Assembly (NCBI RefSeq): GCF_036245865.1
Contig: NZ_BTTW01000002.1
Coordinates: forward strand, 744,001 to 808,000
Length of the DNA: 64,000 nucleotides
Direction of reading: 5' to 3'
DNA from: Corallococcus caeni
GTDB lineage: Bacteria > Myxococcota > Myxococcia > Myxococcales > Myxococcaceae
The position numbers were made by a program, and so were the translations under genes. Numbering within the stretch: the first letter of the stretch is position 1; each line of letters starts with the position of its first letter. Positions 41,457 through 55,700 of the stretch are shown here, one piece after another. The notes beneath the pieces were generated by a model. That model did no database searches. It saw only the letters and a list, made by a program, of their open reading frames with translations, and was not told the DNA's origin.

Positions 41457-44117
41457 TCAAGGCGCCGGGACGCAGGTCTTGCTGGCCCCACACACCAGGT
41501 CGCGAGCGCAGTCCTCGTTGCCCACGCACCGGATGCCCTCGGTGCAGTCGTAGCCGCTGCCGCCACTCAGGCCGACCACCTTGAAGGCGCTGGCGGTGAT
41601 CTTCTCCGTCATCGCCTGGTTGCCGATGGTGCCCTGCAGCTTGTGGGTCACGTTCACGTTGGAGCTGTTGGTCGCGACCGACGCCTGGATTTCGAAGGGC
41701 TCCGTCACGGAGTTGATGGCGTCCCGGATGTTGAGGGCGATCTGCGTCGAGGTCGTGTTGTTCTCCACGAGCACCCGCTGGTTGTCGGCGTTCTTGAGCT
41801 TTCCATCGCGGTCCACCTCGAAGGTGATGGTGGTGATGCCGTCGCTGATGGTGAACGTCTCCCCGTCGTTCATGTTCGCGCTGGAGGAGGCCGTGATGAT
41901 GCCCGTCGCCGCCTGGAGCGTCTTCGTCTTGCAGTTGGCGCTGCACGAACCGCAGGTGGCGGTGTTGCCGTCGTCGCAGACCTCGTTCGCGTTGTTGGCG
42001 TCCTTCACGCCGTCGCCGCAGACGTTGCCCTGGAGCGACAGGACCTCCTGGCAGTCCTTGCTGCACTTCTGGCAGCTCGCCGTGCCGTAGGGGCAGGCGC
42101 CCTCCGTGGTGGTGTTGCCGTCGTCGCAGGCCTCGTGGTCCGGGTCCTTCACGTTGTCGCCGCAGACGTTGCCCTGCGCCGTCAGCACCTCCTTGCAGTC
42201 GAAGCGGCACACCTGGCAGCTCGCCGTGCCATAGGGGCAGGAGGTCTCCGTGGTGGTGTTGCCGTCGTCGCAGACCTCGTTCGCGGCGCTGGGGTCCTGC
42301 TTCTTGTCCCCGCAGACGTTGCCCTGGAGCTCGAGGATCTGCTGGCAGTCGTTGCTGCACTTCTGGCAGCTCGCGACGCCGTAGTCGCACGCTGTCTCCG
42401 TCTTCGTGTTGCCGTCGTCGCAGACCTCGTGGTCCGGGTCCTTCACGCCGTCGCCGCAGGTGTTGCCCTTGCGCGGCAGGCTCTCCTTGCAGTCGAAGCG
42501 GCACACCGTGCAGTTGGCGGTGCCATAGGGGCAGGCCTCCTCCGTCTCGGTGTTGCCGTCATCGCAGGCCTCGTTCGTGGGGTCCTTCACCAGGTCGCCG
42601 CAGACGTTGCCCTTCAGGTCGAGCGCCGCCTTGCAGTCGCCGCTGCACGCCTGGCAGCTCGCGGTGCCGTAGTCGCACGCGGTCTCCGTCTTCGTGTTGC
42701 CGTCGTCGCAGGCCTCCGGGCGGTCCGGGCCGTTGACGTTGACCACGGTGTCGCCGCAGACGTTCGGCTTGCAGGTGCCCAGGCAGTCGTCGTCGTCGTT
42801 CGTGTTGCCGTCGTCACACTGCTCCTTCGCCGCCGTGTTGGTGACGCCGTCGCCGCAGGCCGTGGGGGTGCAGTCGACGTCGCAGATGGCGGAGTTGGGC
42901 CCGTCGTCGCACTGCTCGCCCGCCGCGGTGTTGAGGAACCGGTCGCCGCAGGCCGCGGGCGTGCAGTCCGCGTTGCAGGTGCGGGAGTTGCCCGCCGTGT
43001 CGCACAGCTCGCCGCGCGTCGTGTTGGTGAAGCCGTCGCCGCAGAAGGCGATGGAGCAGTCCGCGTCGCAGGTGGGGCTGTTGGCGGGGCCGGGGTTGTC
43101 GCACTGCTCGCCGGCCGACGTGTTCACCACGCCGTCGCCACAGGCGCGCAGCGTGCAGTTGGCGTTGCAGAAGGCGGACTCGCCCTTGTCGTCGCACAGC
43201 TCGCCCGCGGTCCGGTTCACGATGCCGTCGCCGCAGACGCGCACGGTGCAGTTGAGGTTGCAGGTCGCGGACTCACCCTTGTCGTCGCACTGCTCCTCGC
43301 CGTCGCGGACGCCGTTGCCGCAGCCTTCCGCCGAGCGGCAGTCCGCGCTGCACCCGTCCTCGCTGACGTTGTTGCCGTCGTCGCAGATCTCCCCCTTGAT
43401 GGTGTCGAGGACGCCGTTGCCGCAGGTCTCGTCGGACTTGCAGTCGGAGCTGCACCCGTCGCCATTGGAGTTGTTGCCGTCGTCGCACTTCTCGCCCTTG
43501 GCCGTGTCCACGTAGCGGTTGCCACAGCTCTCCTGGGAGCGGCAGTCCGCGCTGCACCCGTCGCCGCTGACGGTGTTGCCGTCGTCGCAGCGCTCCTCCT
43601 TCGAGGGGTCGGTGTACTTGTTGCCGCAGACCTCGGTGGACAGGCAGTCCGCGCTGCACCCGTCGCCGGAGGTGTTGTTGCGGTCGTCGCACTTCTCGCC
43701 CACGGCCGTGTCGACGACGCCGTTGCCGCACAGTTCGTTGGACAGGCAGTCCGCGCTGCACCCGTCGCCGTCGACGGTGTTTCCGTCGTCGCACTTCTCG
43801 CCCCTGGCCAGGTCCACGACGTCGTTGCCACACGTCTCGTTGGACTGGCAGTCGCGGCTACAGCCGTCGCCGTCCACGACGTTGCCGTCGTCACACTGCT
43901 CGGTGTCCTGGATGACGCCGTCGCCGCAGTCCGTGGAGATGCAGACGTCCTGGGACGCGGCGCACTTCAGGCCTTCCGGACAGACGAGCCCGGAGGCGCA
44001 GTCCACGGTGGTGGGCTGGAAGCACGAGGTGAGGAGCAGCAGCGGCGCGGCCACGAGCAGCAGGGCGCGCGCCACGGAGGAGCCGCCGGAGAGCGGGGAG
44101 GAGGGGACGCGTGTCAT
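41457..44117 (-). CDS. Large Cys-rich DUF4215 repeat lipoprotein
   Basis: 886 residues with a lipoprotein signal (APLLLLTSC). The protein is built of repeated Cys-rich units of roughly 30-45 residues with CDDGN cores ([36 protein letters not shown]). The first half uses the GDGCSADC version (DUF4215-like) and the second half the [11 protein letters not shown] version. Such proteins form disulfide-locked elongated surface stalks. The C-terminal ~140 residues are Cys-poor and beta-rich. It lies 10 nt downstream of the PEGA gene with GAGG in the gap, so it is the last gene of a kinase-PEGA-DUF4215 operon. Near-identical repeats make copy-number change likely. Confidence 0.85.
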   Translation of the reverse strand: MTRVPSSPLSGGSSVARALLLVAAPLLLLTSCFQPTTVDCASGLVCPEGLKCAASQDVCISTDCGDGVIQDTEQCDDGNVVDGDGCSRDCQSNETCGNDVVDLARGEKCDDGNTVDGDGCSADCLSNELCGNGVVDTAVGEKCDDRNNTSGDGCSADCLSTEVCGNKYTDPSKEERCDDGNTVSGDGCSADCRSQESCGNRYVDTAKGEKCDDGNNSNGDGCSSDCKSDETCGNGVLDTIKGEICDDGNNVSEDGCSADCRSAEGCGNGVRDGEEQCDDKGESATCNLNCTVRVCGDGIVNRTAGELCDDKGESAFCNANCTLRACGDGVVNTSAGEQCDNPGPANSPTCDADCSIAFCGDGFTNTTRGELCDTAGNSRTCNADCTPAACGDRFLNTAAGEQCDDGPNSAICDVDCTPTACGDGVTNTAAKEQCDDGNTNDDDDCLGTCKPNVCGDTVVNVNGPDRPEACDDGNTKTETACDYGTASCQACSGDCKAALDLKGNVCGDLVKDPTNEACDDGNTETEEACPYGTANCTVCRFDCKESLPRKGNTCGDGVKDPDHEVCDDGNTKTETACDYGVASCQKCSNDCQQILELQGNVCGDKKQDPSAANEVCDDGNTTTETSCPYGTASCQVCRFDCKEVLTAQGNVCGDNVKDPDHEACDDGNTTTEGACPYGTASCQKCSKDCQEVLSLQGNVCGDGVKDANNANEVCDDGNTATCGSCSANCKTKTLQAATGIITASSSANMNDGETFTISDGITTITFEVDRDGKLKNADNQRVLVENNTTSTQIALNIRDAINSVTEPFEIQASVATNSSNVNVTHKLQGTIGNQAMTEKITASAFKVVGLSGGSGYDCTEGIRCVGNEDCARDLVCGASKTCVPAP

Positions 44118-44127
44118 GCGGAAGACC

Positions 44128-45461
44128 TCAGAAGCGGAACGTGGCCACGGCACCGCCCGAACCCGCGCCGAGGAGCGGCGTGACCTGCACGGTCGCCGCC
44201 TCCTGGCCCGGTTCGATGCGGTACGGCTTGGGTTGGTTGAGGACGGCGAGCACCGCGCCGGTGACGAGCACCGCGCCGCCCACGGCGTACCCGGCGATGG
44301 CGCCGGTCTGCAGCAGGTTGCCCTGGGAGCGCTCGTCGGCGACGGCGGTGGGCGGCACGCAGCCCCCGCATTCGGCGATGCCCGACTCGAAGGCGCGGAA
44401 GTGGTCGCGGGACTGGAGGTGGAGGAAGGCGCTGCCGCCCGCCACGGCCACGCCCGCGCCCATCACCAGCCAGGGCATCGCGGCGGACCAGCGGCGCTTG
44501 TAGCGGATGAGGTCGTCGGAGGTGAAGAGCTTCAAGTCCAGCGTCGTCGTCTCACCGGGCAGGAGCGTGCGGCTCTGGTCGCTGGGCACGAAGCCCGTCA
44601 TCGTCGCGACGATGCTGTGCGCGCCGGGGCGCACCAGCCCTTCGAAGCGGCCGGGGGCCACGAACAGCGGCTGGCCGTCCATCGTCACCGTGGCGCCGGG
44701 CGTGGCGCAGGTGATGTCCACCCGCGCGAGCTGCTTCTCCACCAGCGTCTTGTAGTTGCGGGCGTACTCGAACTTCTCCTTCTCCAGCGGCGCCGGCCCG
44801 AAGCGCAGCGCCGCCACCAGGTGCTCGTGCACCTCCACGGGCTGGTCCAGGTTCATCAGCGCCAGCGCGAGGTTGTAGTGGATGGCCGGGTGGTCCCAGC
44901 GCGCCAGCGCCTGGCGGTACTTCTCCACGGCCTGCACGAAGATGGACTCCTTCAAGAGCGCGTTGCCTTCACCGAACAGCGCGAGCGACGCGTCCTGGTC
45001 CGTCTTGGAGATGCCCTTCGCCCAGGGGCGCTCCTCCGAGCCGGTCGAGCCGGTCGAGCCGGTCGAGCCCGCCAGCGAGCCCTCCAGCGTGTCGCTGGCC
45101 TGCTCCTCCTGGGCCTTCGGCGCGGGGGGCGGGGGCAGGGGAAGGGACTCGGAGAGGGGCGCGTCCGTGGGCGCCGCGGCGGGCACCTGCGCGGCCTCGG
45201 CGGCGGGCTTGCGCCGGCGCTTCGACGCGGTGCCGGACAGCTTCGTCGCGCCCGCGGCCTTCGGCGACGTGGACTTCTTCGCCGTGGTGGACTTCTTCGC
45301 GGTGCCCGGCGTCTTCACGCCCGTCTTCCGCGCGCCCCGGGACGTCTTCGTCGTGCCCGTGCGTGGCGCCGGCTCCTGCGCCCACGCGGGCACGGTCTCC
45401 AGCGCCAGCAGCACCGACAACACGACCGCGGACCTGCTCATCAGCCTGTTCACGTTGCTTC

Positions 45462-45465
<4 letters not shown>
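44128..45465 (-). CDS. PEGA-domain protein with TPR-like region and C-terminal membrane helices
   Basis: 445 residues. A signal peptide (SVLLALETVPAWA) is followed by a Lys/Thr/Pro-rich segment resembling histone tails and a GSTGSTGSTGS linker from a 9-bp triplet repeat (45040-45068). Then a TPR-like pair (ALFGEGNALLKESIFVQAVEKYRQAL, IHYNLALALMNLD), a PEGA-like surface domain (ITCATPGATVTMDGQPLF, VRPGAHSIVATMTGF) and two membrane helices follow. The GTG start overlaps the kinase stop (GTGA), giving coupling. A role in envelope sensing or assembly together with the kinase is inferred from this pairing. PEGA proteins are frequent kinase partners in myxobacteria. Confidence 0.8.
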
Positions 45466-48497
<3,032 letters not shown>

Positions 48498-48926
48498 GTC
48501 CGGCCACTTTTCCCGCGACGCATTCACAGCCATGGAGCGACCCGGGCGGATTTGCCCGGTGCATCCGTGCGCTGGGTACAGCCCCCCGGCCCTGCCACCA
48601 CGGAGCGAAATCATACACGGACACTGGAGCGCGGACACTTCACGGCATTCCCCACGAGGCGTGTCTGTTTTGACCTTGGGAAGCAGGAAGGCAGACGGGC
48701 GGATGGTTCAACAATGTGTGACAGGCGTGCTCCGCGCATACGGAGAGTCATTGACGCGGCCGCGCCTGACGGCCCCGCGGAGCGCGTCACACCGTGGCGA
48801 CTTTCCATAACGGCGGAATTGTTCCAATGACGCGCATGGTCAATGGAGGGAGCCGTCAGAGGGAAAATCCCCCTGTTCCAGTAAAAATCCAATCAATCTG
48901 TTTTGCTTGATTGAAACAAGGAATCC
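48498..48926. other. Divergent intergenic region, 429 bp, with a small inverted repeat
   Basis: The gap lies between the divergent kinase and the membrane protein at 48927. The last 70 bp are AT-rich. There TCAATC (48893-48898) and GATTGA (48909-48914) form a 6-bp inverted repeat 12 nt before the ATG at 48927. It could be an operator or a small hairpin near the ribosome site. No other structure is convincing. Confidence 0.45.
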
Positions 48927-50159
48927 ATGGTTATTTGGATTCCCATGGTTCCTCCCGTTCCGACCCAGACTTCCGCTCCCGGTCCTTCGCGTGGACGAGG
49001 TGTCACCCGGGTGCTGGTGGGAGCAGGCCTGGTGGTCGTGGTGGCCGCCGTGGGGCTGCTGTGGCGCGGCGGTGATGCCGCACAGGCGCCCTCCACGACG
49101 GCCGCTCCCGCGAAACCCACCCAGGCCGGGGGCTCGCATGGTGGTGGCGGTGGCGCGGGGAAGGCGTCCTCCGGCGTGGAGGAGGCGGAGGCCGCGGAGC
49201 GCCGCTTCTCCGACCAGACGTGCTTCCCGGAGCTGGCGCGCTTCAACGACGGCGTGACGATGGAGACCTTCCGGGACTGGGCCGCGCCGCTGCTCGCGTC
49301 GAAGGACCCGCTGGTCCGCGACTACCTGAAGTCGAAGCTCGCGGAGCTGATTGGCGACGACGCGGGGAAGGCGGGGCAGGTGGTGGACTGGGCCCGGGAC
49401 GCGCAGGGCGCGGAGTTCAAGGTGCTGCTGTCGGGCCTGCGCGAGTCGGACGCGGTGCAGCGGCCGCAGGTCGCCGCGCGGCTCTTGGAGGCGGGGCTGG
49501 ACAAGGGGCTGCCCCTGGAGCGGCGCGCGGGCATGCTCTCCGCGCTCGACTCGCAGAAGCGCCTGACGCCGGACGCGATGGACCGGATGGCGGAGTTCGC
49601 GCGTGACCCCGCGTCCGCCGAGGCCGGCTGGGCCGCCACCCGCACCCTGGGCCGCGTGATGACGCGCGAGTCGGAGAACCTGGGCGACGCGTCGCCCTAC
49701 CTCGACCGGCTCATCACCATCGCCACCGATTCACCGGACGAGCAGATCCGCCACCTGGCCCAGACGGCGCCGCTGCACACCTCGCCCGTGCTGGACGCGA
49801 AGACCACGGACCGCTTCGCGCGCATCCTTCAGAGCGAGGGCAACGAGGACGGCCGCGACGCGGCGGCGCAGGTGCTGGCCATGTCCTCCGACAAGGAGCG
49901 CGTGCTGAAGCTGTTCACGGACTCCTTCAACCGCGAGCAGTCCGTGTGCGTGCGCTGGGCGCTGTTCCGCTTCTCCGCGCGCGTCGCGGGCCGGGACGCG
50001 CTGCCCGTCATGGCGCGGATGGCGACCGTGGACCCTCGCTTCCAGCCGCTCTACGGCATCTTCGAGATGCTCTACGCGCAGGGCAACGTCGACTTCATCC
50101 GCGTCTGGAACGAGCTGCCGGACCAGAACCCCTTCGGCTGCATGGACCGCCACCAGTAG
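48927..50159 (+). CDS. Membrane-anchored protein with HEAT-like helical repeats
   Basis: 410 residues. A single membrane helix near residue 30 (VLVGAGLVVVVAAVGLLW) is followed by a Gly/Ala linker and a long helical-repeat domain from about residue 95 (RDYLKSKLAELIGDD, GWAATRTLGRVMTR, AAAQVLAMSSDKERVLKLF, VRWALFRFSARVAGR). A paired CysPro motif (QTCFPELARF) and an ending CMDRHQ are present. AAGGA precedes the ATG. Such a helical array is typical of a protein-binding scaffold, here exported to the periplasm. It is separated by 11 nt from the next gene, so the two are likely co-transcribed and related. Confidence 0.75.
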   Translation: MVIWIPMVPPVPTQTSAPGPSRGRGVTRVLVGAGLVVVVAAVGLLWRGGDAAQAPSTTAAPAKPTQAGGSHGGGGGAGKASSGVEEAEAAERRFSDQTCFPELARFNDGVTMETFRDWAAPLLASKDPLVRDYLKSKLAELIGDDAGKAGQVVDWARDAQGAEFKVLLSGLRESDAVQRPQVAARLLEAGLDKGLPLERRAGMLSALDSQKRLTPDAMDRMAEFARDPASAEAGWAATRTLGRVMTRESENLGDASPYLDRLITIATDSPDEQIRHLAQTAPLHTSPVLDAKTTDRFARILQSEGNEDGRDAAAQVLAMSSDKERVLKLFTDSFNREQSVCVRWALFRFSARVAGRDALPVMARMATVDPRFQPLYGIFEMLYAQGNVDFIRVWNELPDQNPFGCMDRHQ

Positions 50160-50170
50160 GAGCCCTCCGC

Positions 50171-51154
50171 ATGCCCCGCTTCCCCCAAGGTCTTCGCGCG
50201 CTCGGTGGCCTGGCGCTGATGCTGGCGTCCTCCCCCGCGTGGTCCACGTCCCCCGCCGCGAAGCCCGCGCTGAAGGGGGAGAGCTGCTCCGTCGAGGGAT
50301 TGATGGATCAGCTCCGTCAGGGATTGGGCTCCAGCTCCAAGGCCTACCGCGACTACCTGAACGCCGTGCTGCGCGAGGCCGCGGTCTCGCTGCCCTCCGG
50401 GGAGCTGCGCGCGGCGTTCGACCGGGAGACCGACCCCGCGATGGTGGAGCAGCTGGCCGCGGCGCTGGTGTCGCGCAGCGAGCGCGAGGCGGAGAAGGAC
50501 GCCATCCAGGCCGTGGCCCGCCGCGCGCTGGAGGACCGCGACCCGTCCGTCCGCGCCGCCACCGTGCGCGCCATGCGCCGCACCGGCGCCCTGGAGAAGA
50601 CGGGGGACATGTACGAGCGGCTCATGCGGGACGGCTCGCCGGAGGTCCGCATGGAGGCGGCGACAAACCTCATTGAAGACAACCAGTACGTCTACTCCGG
50701 CTACCACGGTCCGGCCACGGACACGGCCGTCAACGCGGCGACGGCGTCCACGGATCCGAAGGTGACGGCGAAGATTCTGGAGTCCCTGGACACGCGCAAG
50801 CTGGGGCCGGAGGCGGGGCAGAAGCTGCTCGGGATGCTGGGCCACGAGAGCGCGGACGTGCGGCGTTCGGCGGCGCTCGCGCTGGGCGGTGTGCCGGCGG
50901 CGCAGATGGGGCCCGCGCGTGAAGCCCTGGTGGGCATGTACCGGGGAGAGCGGGATGCGGGGGTGCGCAAGGCGCTGGTGCAGGGCATCGCGGAGCTGGG
51001 CTTCGCGGACGCCGTGCCGGAGCTGCGCAAGCTGCGGAGCGTGGACCCCGGCATGGCGCCGGAGATCGACGCGTGGATCCGCGCATTGGAATCAGGCGTT
51101 CAGGAGTGGGGCCTGCTCCTGAGAGAGAAGCAGCGGCTGCAACAGGTCCGTTGA
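50171..51154 (+). CDS. HEAT-repeat periplasmic protein
   Basis: 327 residues. The signal peptide is ALGGLALMLASSPAWS. The rest is helical repeats with HEAT-like ends (DRDPSVRAATVRAMRRTG, GSPEVRMEAATNLIED, ESADVRRSAALALGG, GVRKALVQGIAELGFADAV). TAGGAG (including the upstream gene's stop) is the ribosome site, which shows close coupling. It is similar in style to the protein encoded just upstream, and the pair could come from a duplication or form one complex. Ligand unknown. Confidence 0.82.
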   Translation: MPRFPQGLRALGGLALMLASSPAWSTSPAAKPALKGESCSVEGLMDQLRQGLGSSSKAYRDYLNAVLREAAVSLPSGELRAAFDRETDPAMVEQLAAALVSRSEREAEKDAIQAVARRALEDRDPSVRAATVRAMRRTGALEKTGDMYERLMRDGSPEVRMEAATNLIEDNQYVYSGYHGPATDTAVNAATASTDPKVTAKILESLDTRKLGPEAGQKLLGMLGHESADVRRSAALALGGVPAAQMGPAREALVGMYRGERDAGVRKALVQGIAELGFADAVPELRKLRSVDPGMAPEIDAWIRALESGVQEWGLLLREKQRLQQVR

Positions 51155-51170
51155 GCGGCACCCTCACATG

Positions 51171-51189
51171 GGGCCGGACTCACCGGCCC
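51171..51189 (+). terminator. Small hairpin before the M23-like gene
   Basis: A perfect 7-bp stem GGGCCGG / CCGGCCC with loop ACTCA is located 16 nt after the HEAT gene stop. It may be a weak terminator or attenuator. Confidence 0.4.
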
Positions 51190-51205
51190 GAAAGGAACAC
51201 CCCCG

Positions 51206-51733
51206 ATGCGTCTCATGAAGAAGACGGCCCTCGCGGCCATCCTGGCCCTCGCGATTCCCTCCGTCGCGGCTGCGTACTCGTACACCGTGAAGTCGCCCTT
51301 CCCGGGCACGGTGACGGCGACGACGTACTACTCCAGCGGCACGTTCCACGGCGCGGTGGACATCTCCAGCGGCCGTTGCAACTACTGGGGCGTGGAGACG
51401 GGCGTGATGGCGTCCCTGTCCTGGAACGTCACCATCCGCACCTCCGGCGTCTACTGCAACGGCACGGGCAGCGGCACGCAGAACGAGGCGAAGCACACGT
51501 TCTCCAACGGCAAGACGTTCCGCCTGTGGCACTTCATCAAGACGTCGGACTCGTTTGACCGCACGTGCAACCGCTGCCAGGTCGGCAACGAGGGCGGTAC
51601 GGGCAACGCCACGGGTCCCCACGTCCACATGCAGTATGACCTGTCCGGCAGCAACCTGACGGGCTGGTACAGCGGCTACACCACCAAGGGTGAGGCCGTG
51701 GACCGCTCGGAGACCGTCGGCGTGCTGGAGTAG
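51206..51733 (+). CDS. Small secreted M23 (LytM)-like protein
   Basis: 175 residues. The signal peptide is AAILALAIPSVAAA. The body is short but holds the metal-site pattern of M23 endopeptidases: FHGAVDI (His48, Asp52) and GPHVHMQYD (His139, His141). Four Cys probably form disulfides. M23 enzymes cut peptidoglycan cross-bridges or related peptides, and this one is at the small end, so it may be a reduced form or inactive scaffold. AAGGAAC precedes the ATG. A perfect terminator hairpin follows. Confidence 0.78.
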   Translation: MRLMKKTALAAILALAIPSVAAAYSYTVKSPFPGTVTATTYYSSGTFHGAVDISSGRCNYWGVETGVMASLSWNVTIRTSGVYCNGTGSGTQNEAKHTFSNGKTFRLWHFIKTSDSFDRTCNRCQVGNEGGTGNATGPHVHMQYDLSGSNLTGWYSGYTTKGEAVDRSETVGVLE

Positions 51734-51749
51734 TCACGCGGTGCCCGCC

Positions 51750-51778
51750 GGAGGCGGAGTCGTGGGGACTCCGCCTCC
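51750..51778. terminator. Bidirectional hairpin between convergent genes
   Basis: A perfect 12-bp stem (GGAGGCGGAGTC / GACTCCGCCTCC) with a 5-nt loop lies in the 59-nt gap between the M23-like gene and the convergent EEP gene. It could terminate both. Confidence 0.75.
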
Positions 51779-51792
51779 CGTGGGGTTGAGCG

Positions 51793-52581
51793 CTACGGCG
51801 CGGGCACCGCGACGGTCGCCTGGACCGGCCGGTGGTCGCTGCCCGTCTGGGCCAGGTGGTGCAGGTTGGCGCTGCTCATGGCGGCCGCGATGTAGAAGCC
51901 GTCGATGCGCAGCCCGGAGTCCGGCCCGCGCGGCTTCAGGCCCGTGCGCGCGCCAATCTCGTTCGGGTCGTCATCCACCACCTTGTTCCAGTCCGCGCCC
52001 AGCACGAGCATCCGGTCGCTGCGCTTCGCGAACGCCACGACGTTGTCCGCCATGACCGCGTAGGGGCTGCCCGGGCCGTCCTGGCAGCGCTCCGGGGGCA
52101 TGTGCAGCGACGCGGCGCGGATCCACCGGCCGTTGTTCAGCTGGACGTCCACCCGGGCAATCCACCGGGTCATGATGCCATCACCCTGCGTGCCGCAATT
52201 GCTGGCATCCGTGCCCTTCACCAGCACCAGGTCGTCGATGCTCTTCACCGCCGACTTGCGGATGACCACGGCGCTGCCCTGCCGGTCGTCCGACGACGTG
52301 TCCTGACGCACCGCCCAGCCGTCCCCCAGGATGTCGCGCAGCCGGACGTTCTTCGCCTCCTGCACGAACACGATGTCCGCCTCCGGCCCGATGACCTGCC
52401 AGTCCTGGCGGACCGCGTCCGGGCCCCGGAAGGCCAGGTTCGCCGTCACCACGCGCAGGCTCTCCGAAGCCACCGTCGCCGCCGGCGCGGCGGACTGGAC
52501 GCTGGCGAGCGCCACGCCAGAGGCGGCCATCACCACGAAGGTTGCAATTCGTTGCATCAACGGCGCGGGACGGGGGCTCAT
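51793..52581 (-). CDS. Exported endonuclease/exonuclease/phosphatase family protein
   Basis: 262 residues. The signal peptide is ATFVVMAASGVALASV. EEP landmarks are LRVVTANLAF, ADIVFVQEAKNVRL, ASLHMPPERC, VLGADWNKVV and GSDHRPVQATV. The metal- and phosphate-binding Asn/Glu/Asp/His are therefore present. It is the third EEP protein in the window. GAGGAG lies 8 nt upstream of the ATG. Substrate unknown. A DNase or phosphodiesterase role outside the cytoplasm is likely. Confidence 0.85.
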   Translation of the reverse strand: MSPRPAPLMQRIATFVVMAASGVALASVQSAAPAATVASESLRVVTANLAFRGPDAVRQDWQVIGPEADIVFVQEAKNVRLRDILGDGWAVRQDTSSDDRQGSAVVIRKSAVKSIDDLVLVKGTDASNCGTQGDGIMTRWIARVDVQLNNGRWIRAASLHMPPERCQDGPGSPYAVMADNVVAFAKRSDRMLVLGADWNKVVDDDPNEIGARTGLKPRGPDSGLRIDGFYIAAAMSSANLHHLAQTGSDHRPVQATVAVPAP

Positions 52582-52778
52582 GTTCGTGGCTCCTCTTGAA
52601 CGGGGAGGCTCCAGCGTCTCCGGGGTTTTCAGTCAGGTCAAGGAAAACACGATTACGTCAGGAATGTTTCCAGTAACTCCTTTCTTCACACAGCCCCGCT
52701 GAAGCATACGGACATCCAGCGGCCCGGGCTGAAGCGTTGCCGGCCGGCCGCTGTTCCAACTCAAAGGGAGATTCCCCC

Positions 52779-55700
52779 ATGCGTCTGCCATTCGCAGGTC
52801 CGCGAGCCGGTTGGCTCGTGCTCGCGGCATTGATCAGTTGTTCCCCTCCTCCGGTGGAGGAGGGTGGGACGCCCGCGACCTCGCGCGCGGGTCTGACTTC
52901 ACCGCGGCCGCAATTGCTTGCATCCGCAATCAATGCCCCCTCGGATGGGCTGGCCTATGTGACCCTCACCGTCACGCCGCGCGACGCGAACGGAGATCCG
53001 CTGGGGGCGGGACTTCACGTCGAGCTGCTGAGCAGTGACGCGGCCATCACGCTGGGCGGCACGGGGACCTCCGCCTGCACCGTGAACGCGCCGGGCGCGA
53101 CGTGTCTGACGGCGGTGGACTCCGGTGCGGGGAGCTATGTCGTCACCGCGCGGAGCTCCACGCCGCTGAGCGTGCCCACGACGTTCTCCGCCACCGTCAC
53201 GGATGGGAGCGGCACCACGACGCTGCCGGACACGGCGGCCGTCACGTTCGACTCCGCGCTGTTCGATGGCGGCGCGGGGTGCACCGCTCCGTGCGGCACC
53301 ACCGTGACCACGGGCAACGTGACGATCACGTCCGGCCATGCGGGCGGCCGGAACCTCTACATCACCGGAGGCACCGTCACCTTCGACGCCAGCACGGTGG
53401 GGCAGACCTTCGGCGACGTCTTCATCACGGGCGGCACGGTGACGCACCTCCAGGCCACCAACGCCGCCATGTTCAAGCTGGACGTGCTCACGGGCTCGTG
53501 GAACCTGCTGGGTGGCGCCGTCAACACCACCAACAAGGGCTACGGCATGACCTGCTTCGCCAATGGCTCCTGCAGCGGCAACGGCCTGGTCAGCTTCGGT
53601 CCCAATGGCGTGCCTTCGGCGTCGCTCGCGGGCACCAGCAAGCTGTACGGCGCGAGCCACGGCGGCATGGGCTCCGGCAACTACCGGATGAACATCTCGC
53701 AGGCCAACAACAACCAGGCGGGCAACGCGGGCACGACCTATGGCGACTACCGCGACCCGAAGTACCCCGGTGCTACCAATGACACCTATTCGGGCTCCCA
53801 CGGGGGCGGGGTGGTGCGCATCACGTCCGCGGGACCCTGCGTGCTGGCGGGGAGCGCCACCCTCGCCGCGTCTGCTTCGTTCAACGCCGCGGGAGGCTCC
53901 ATCAACCTCCGGTGCGGAGGCATCATCACCACGGGCTGGACGGGGAGCATCAGCGCGGACGGAGGCCAGGGCGCGGGCAACTCCTCCGTCCCGCTGGGCG
54001 CGGGCGGCGGTGGCCGCATCGCGCTGGTCAGCACCGGTGACGCGGCGACGCTGACGGGCGCGGTGAGCTACCCGCCCGTGAATCTCACGGCCCGGGTCCA
54101 CGCCTTCGGCGGCGCGCCGGCCAACTCCAGCTACGTGGTGGGCGCCGGTGGCGCGGGCACGGTCTACCTGAAGCACAGCGGCCTGACGTACGGCGACCTC
54201 GTCATCGCGAACAACTCGCCCGCGCATTACCAGAACGAGGGCACCACCCGGCTCCCCGCGCTGGCCGGCACCGTCACGGCGAACGTCACCGCGGGCGCCA
54301 CCGCCATCCCCGTCTCCGTCGCGAGCACGATGTTCAACGCGACCTACTACGAGAACGCGGGCGCGCCGCTGAACTACAACCCCGCGCTCACCCAGAACAC
54401 GACCCCGTCGTCCTCCTCCGTCTACAACGGTGTGTTCGCGGGCGGCTGGCTGCGGCCGGACATCACCGCCGTGGGTGGGGCGCTGCTGGACCCGTCCAAC
54501 CTGGTGAGCGTCACCACCAACGCGGCGGGCAACCTGACGACGAGCGCCGTGCCCTCCGACGTCGCGGCCGGCGCGTTCTTCCGCAGCGTGGACGTGCTGG
54601 ACCACCTGGACGTGCTCGGCAACGCGATGCTGGAGACCAACGGCGACATCCTCGTGCTGTCCGGCAACACGACGGGCTCCGGCGCGGCCACGATGACCGT
54701 GAACGGCCTGGTGCTCTTCGACACGACGAGCGGCAGGACGGGCCGCATCGAGTACGCGGGCGGCGCGGTGAACGTCGTGCAGGCCACGCAGGCCCTGCCC
54801 GCCCTGGGGGGCGGCACGCTCGTCGCGGACAACGTGACCGTGTCCGCGGGCTCCATCACGGTGCCCGCCATCGTCGCGTCCGGTGACGTGACAGTGAGCG
54901 GCGGCACGCTGGTCACCAACTCGCTCAAGGCGGCGCGCTACACGCAGACGGCGGGCACCCTGAAGCACTACCTGCCGCTGTTCAGGCTCTCGCCGGCCGT
55001 CGCGCAGGTGTCCAGCCTGGACATGACGCTCGCGCAGACCTTCAGCCTCACGGGAGGTGCCGTCGACGTCGCGGGGCTGGGCTACCCGGTGTCGATGGAT
55101 GCCCAGGGCGCGCCGTCGACCCTCTGGGGCTTTGGCGCGACGGGCCCCGCGAGCGCGGCCAGTCCGGCGGGCGGCTACGGCGCGGGTCACGGTGGCGTCG
55201 GTGGCGGATACGCGGCTGGCGCGGTGCGGGGCATGGTCTACGACGACTACCGCGACCCGCGGTATCCGGGCGGCGGCGCGACGACCGTTGGCGGTTCGCC
55301 GTCGTACCTGGGCTTCCGGAGCCCCGGCGGCGGTGTCTTCCGGCTCAATGCCGCTGGCGTCTGCACGCTGGGCGGGACCTCCCTCATCAAGGCGGGGGCG
55401 GTGACCACGGGCTCCCAGTACGGCGCGGCGGGAGGTTCCATCTCCCTGCGCTGCGGGGGCTTCGACACCACGGGCTGGAACGGCACCCTCACCGCCAATG
55501 GGGCGAATGCCTATAACTCCAGCTCGGTCGGCTCCACGCGCGCGGGCGGTGGTGGCCGCATCGCGCTGGTGAGCACGGGGGACGCGTCCAGCTTCGTCGG
55601 GGCCGTGAGCTACCCGTACCCCACGACCAGCGCGCAGCTCCAGGCGCGCGGCGGCACCGGCATCAACGCCACGTACACCGACGGCGGCGCGGGCACGGTG

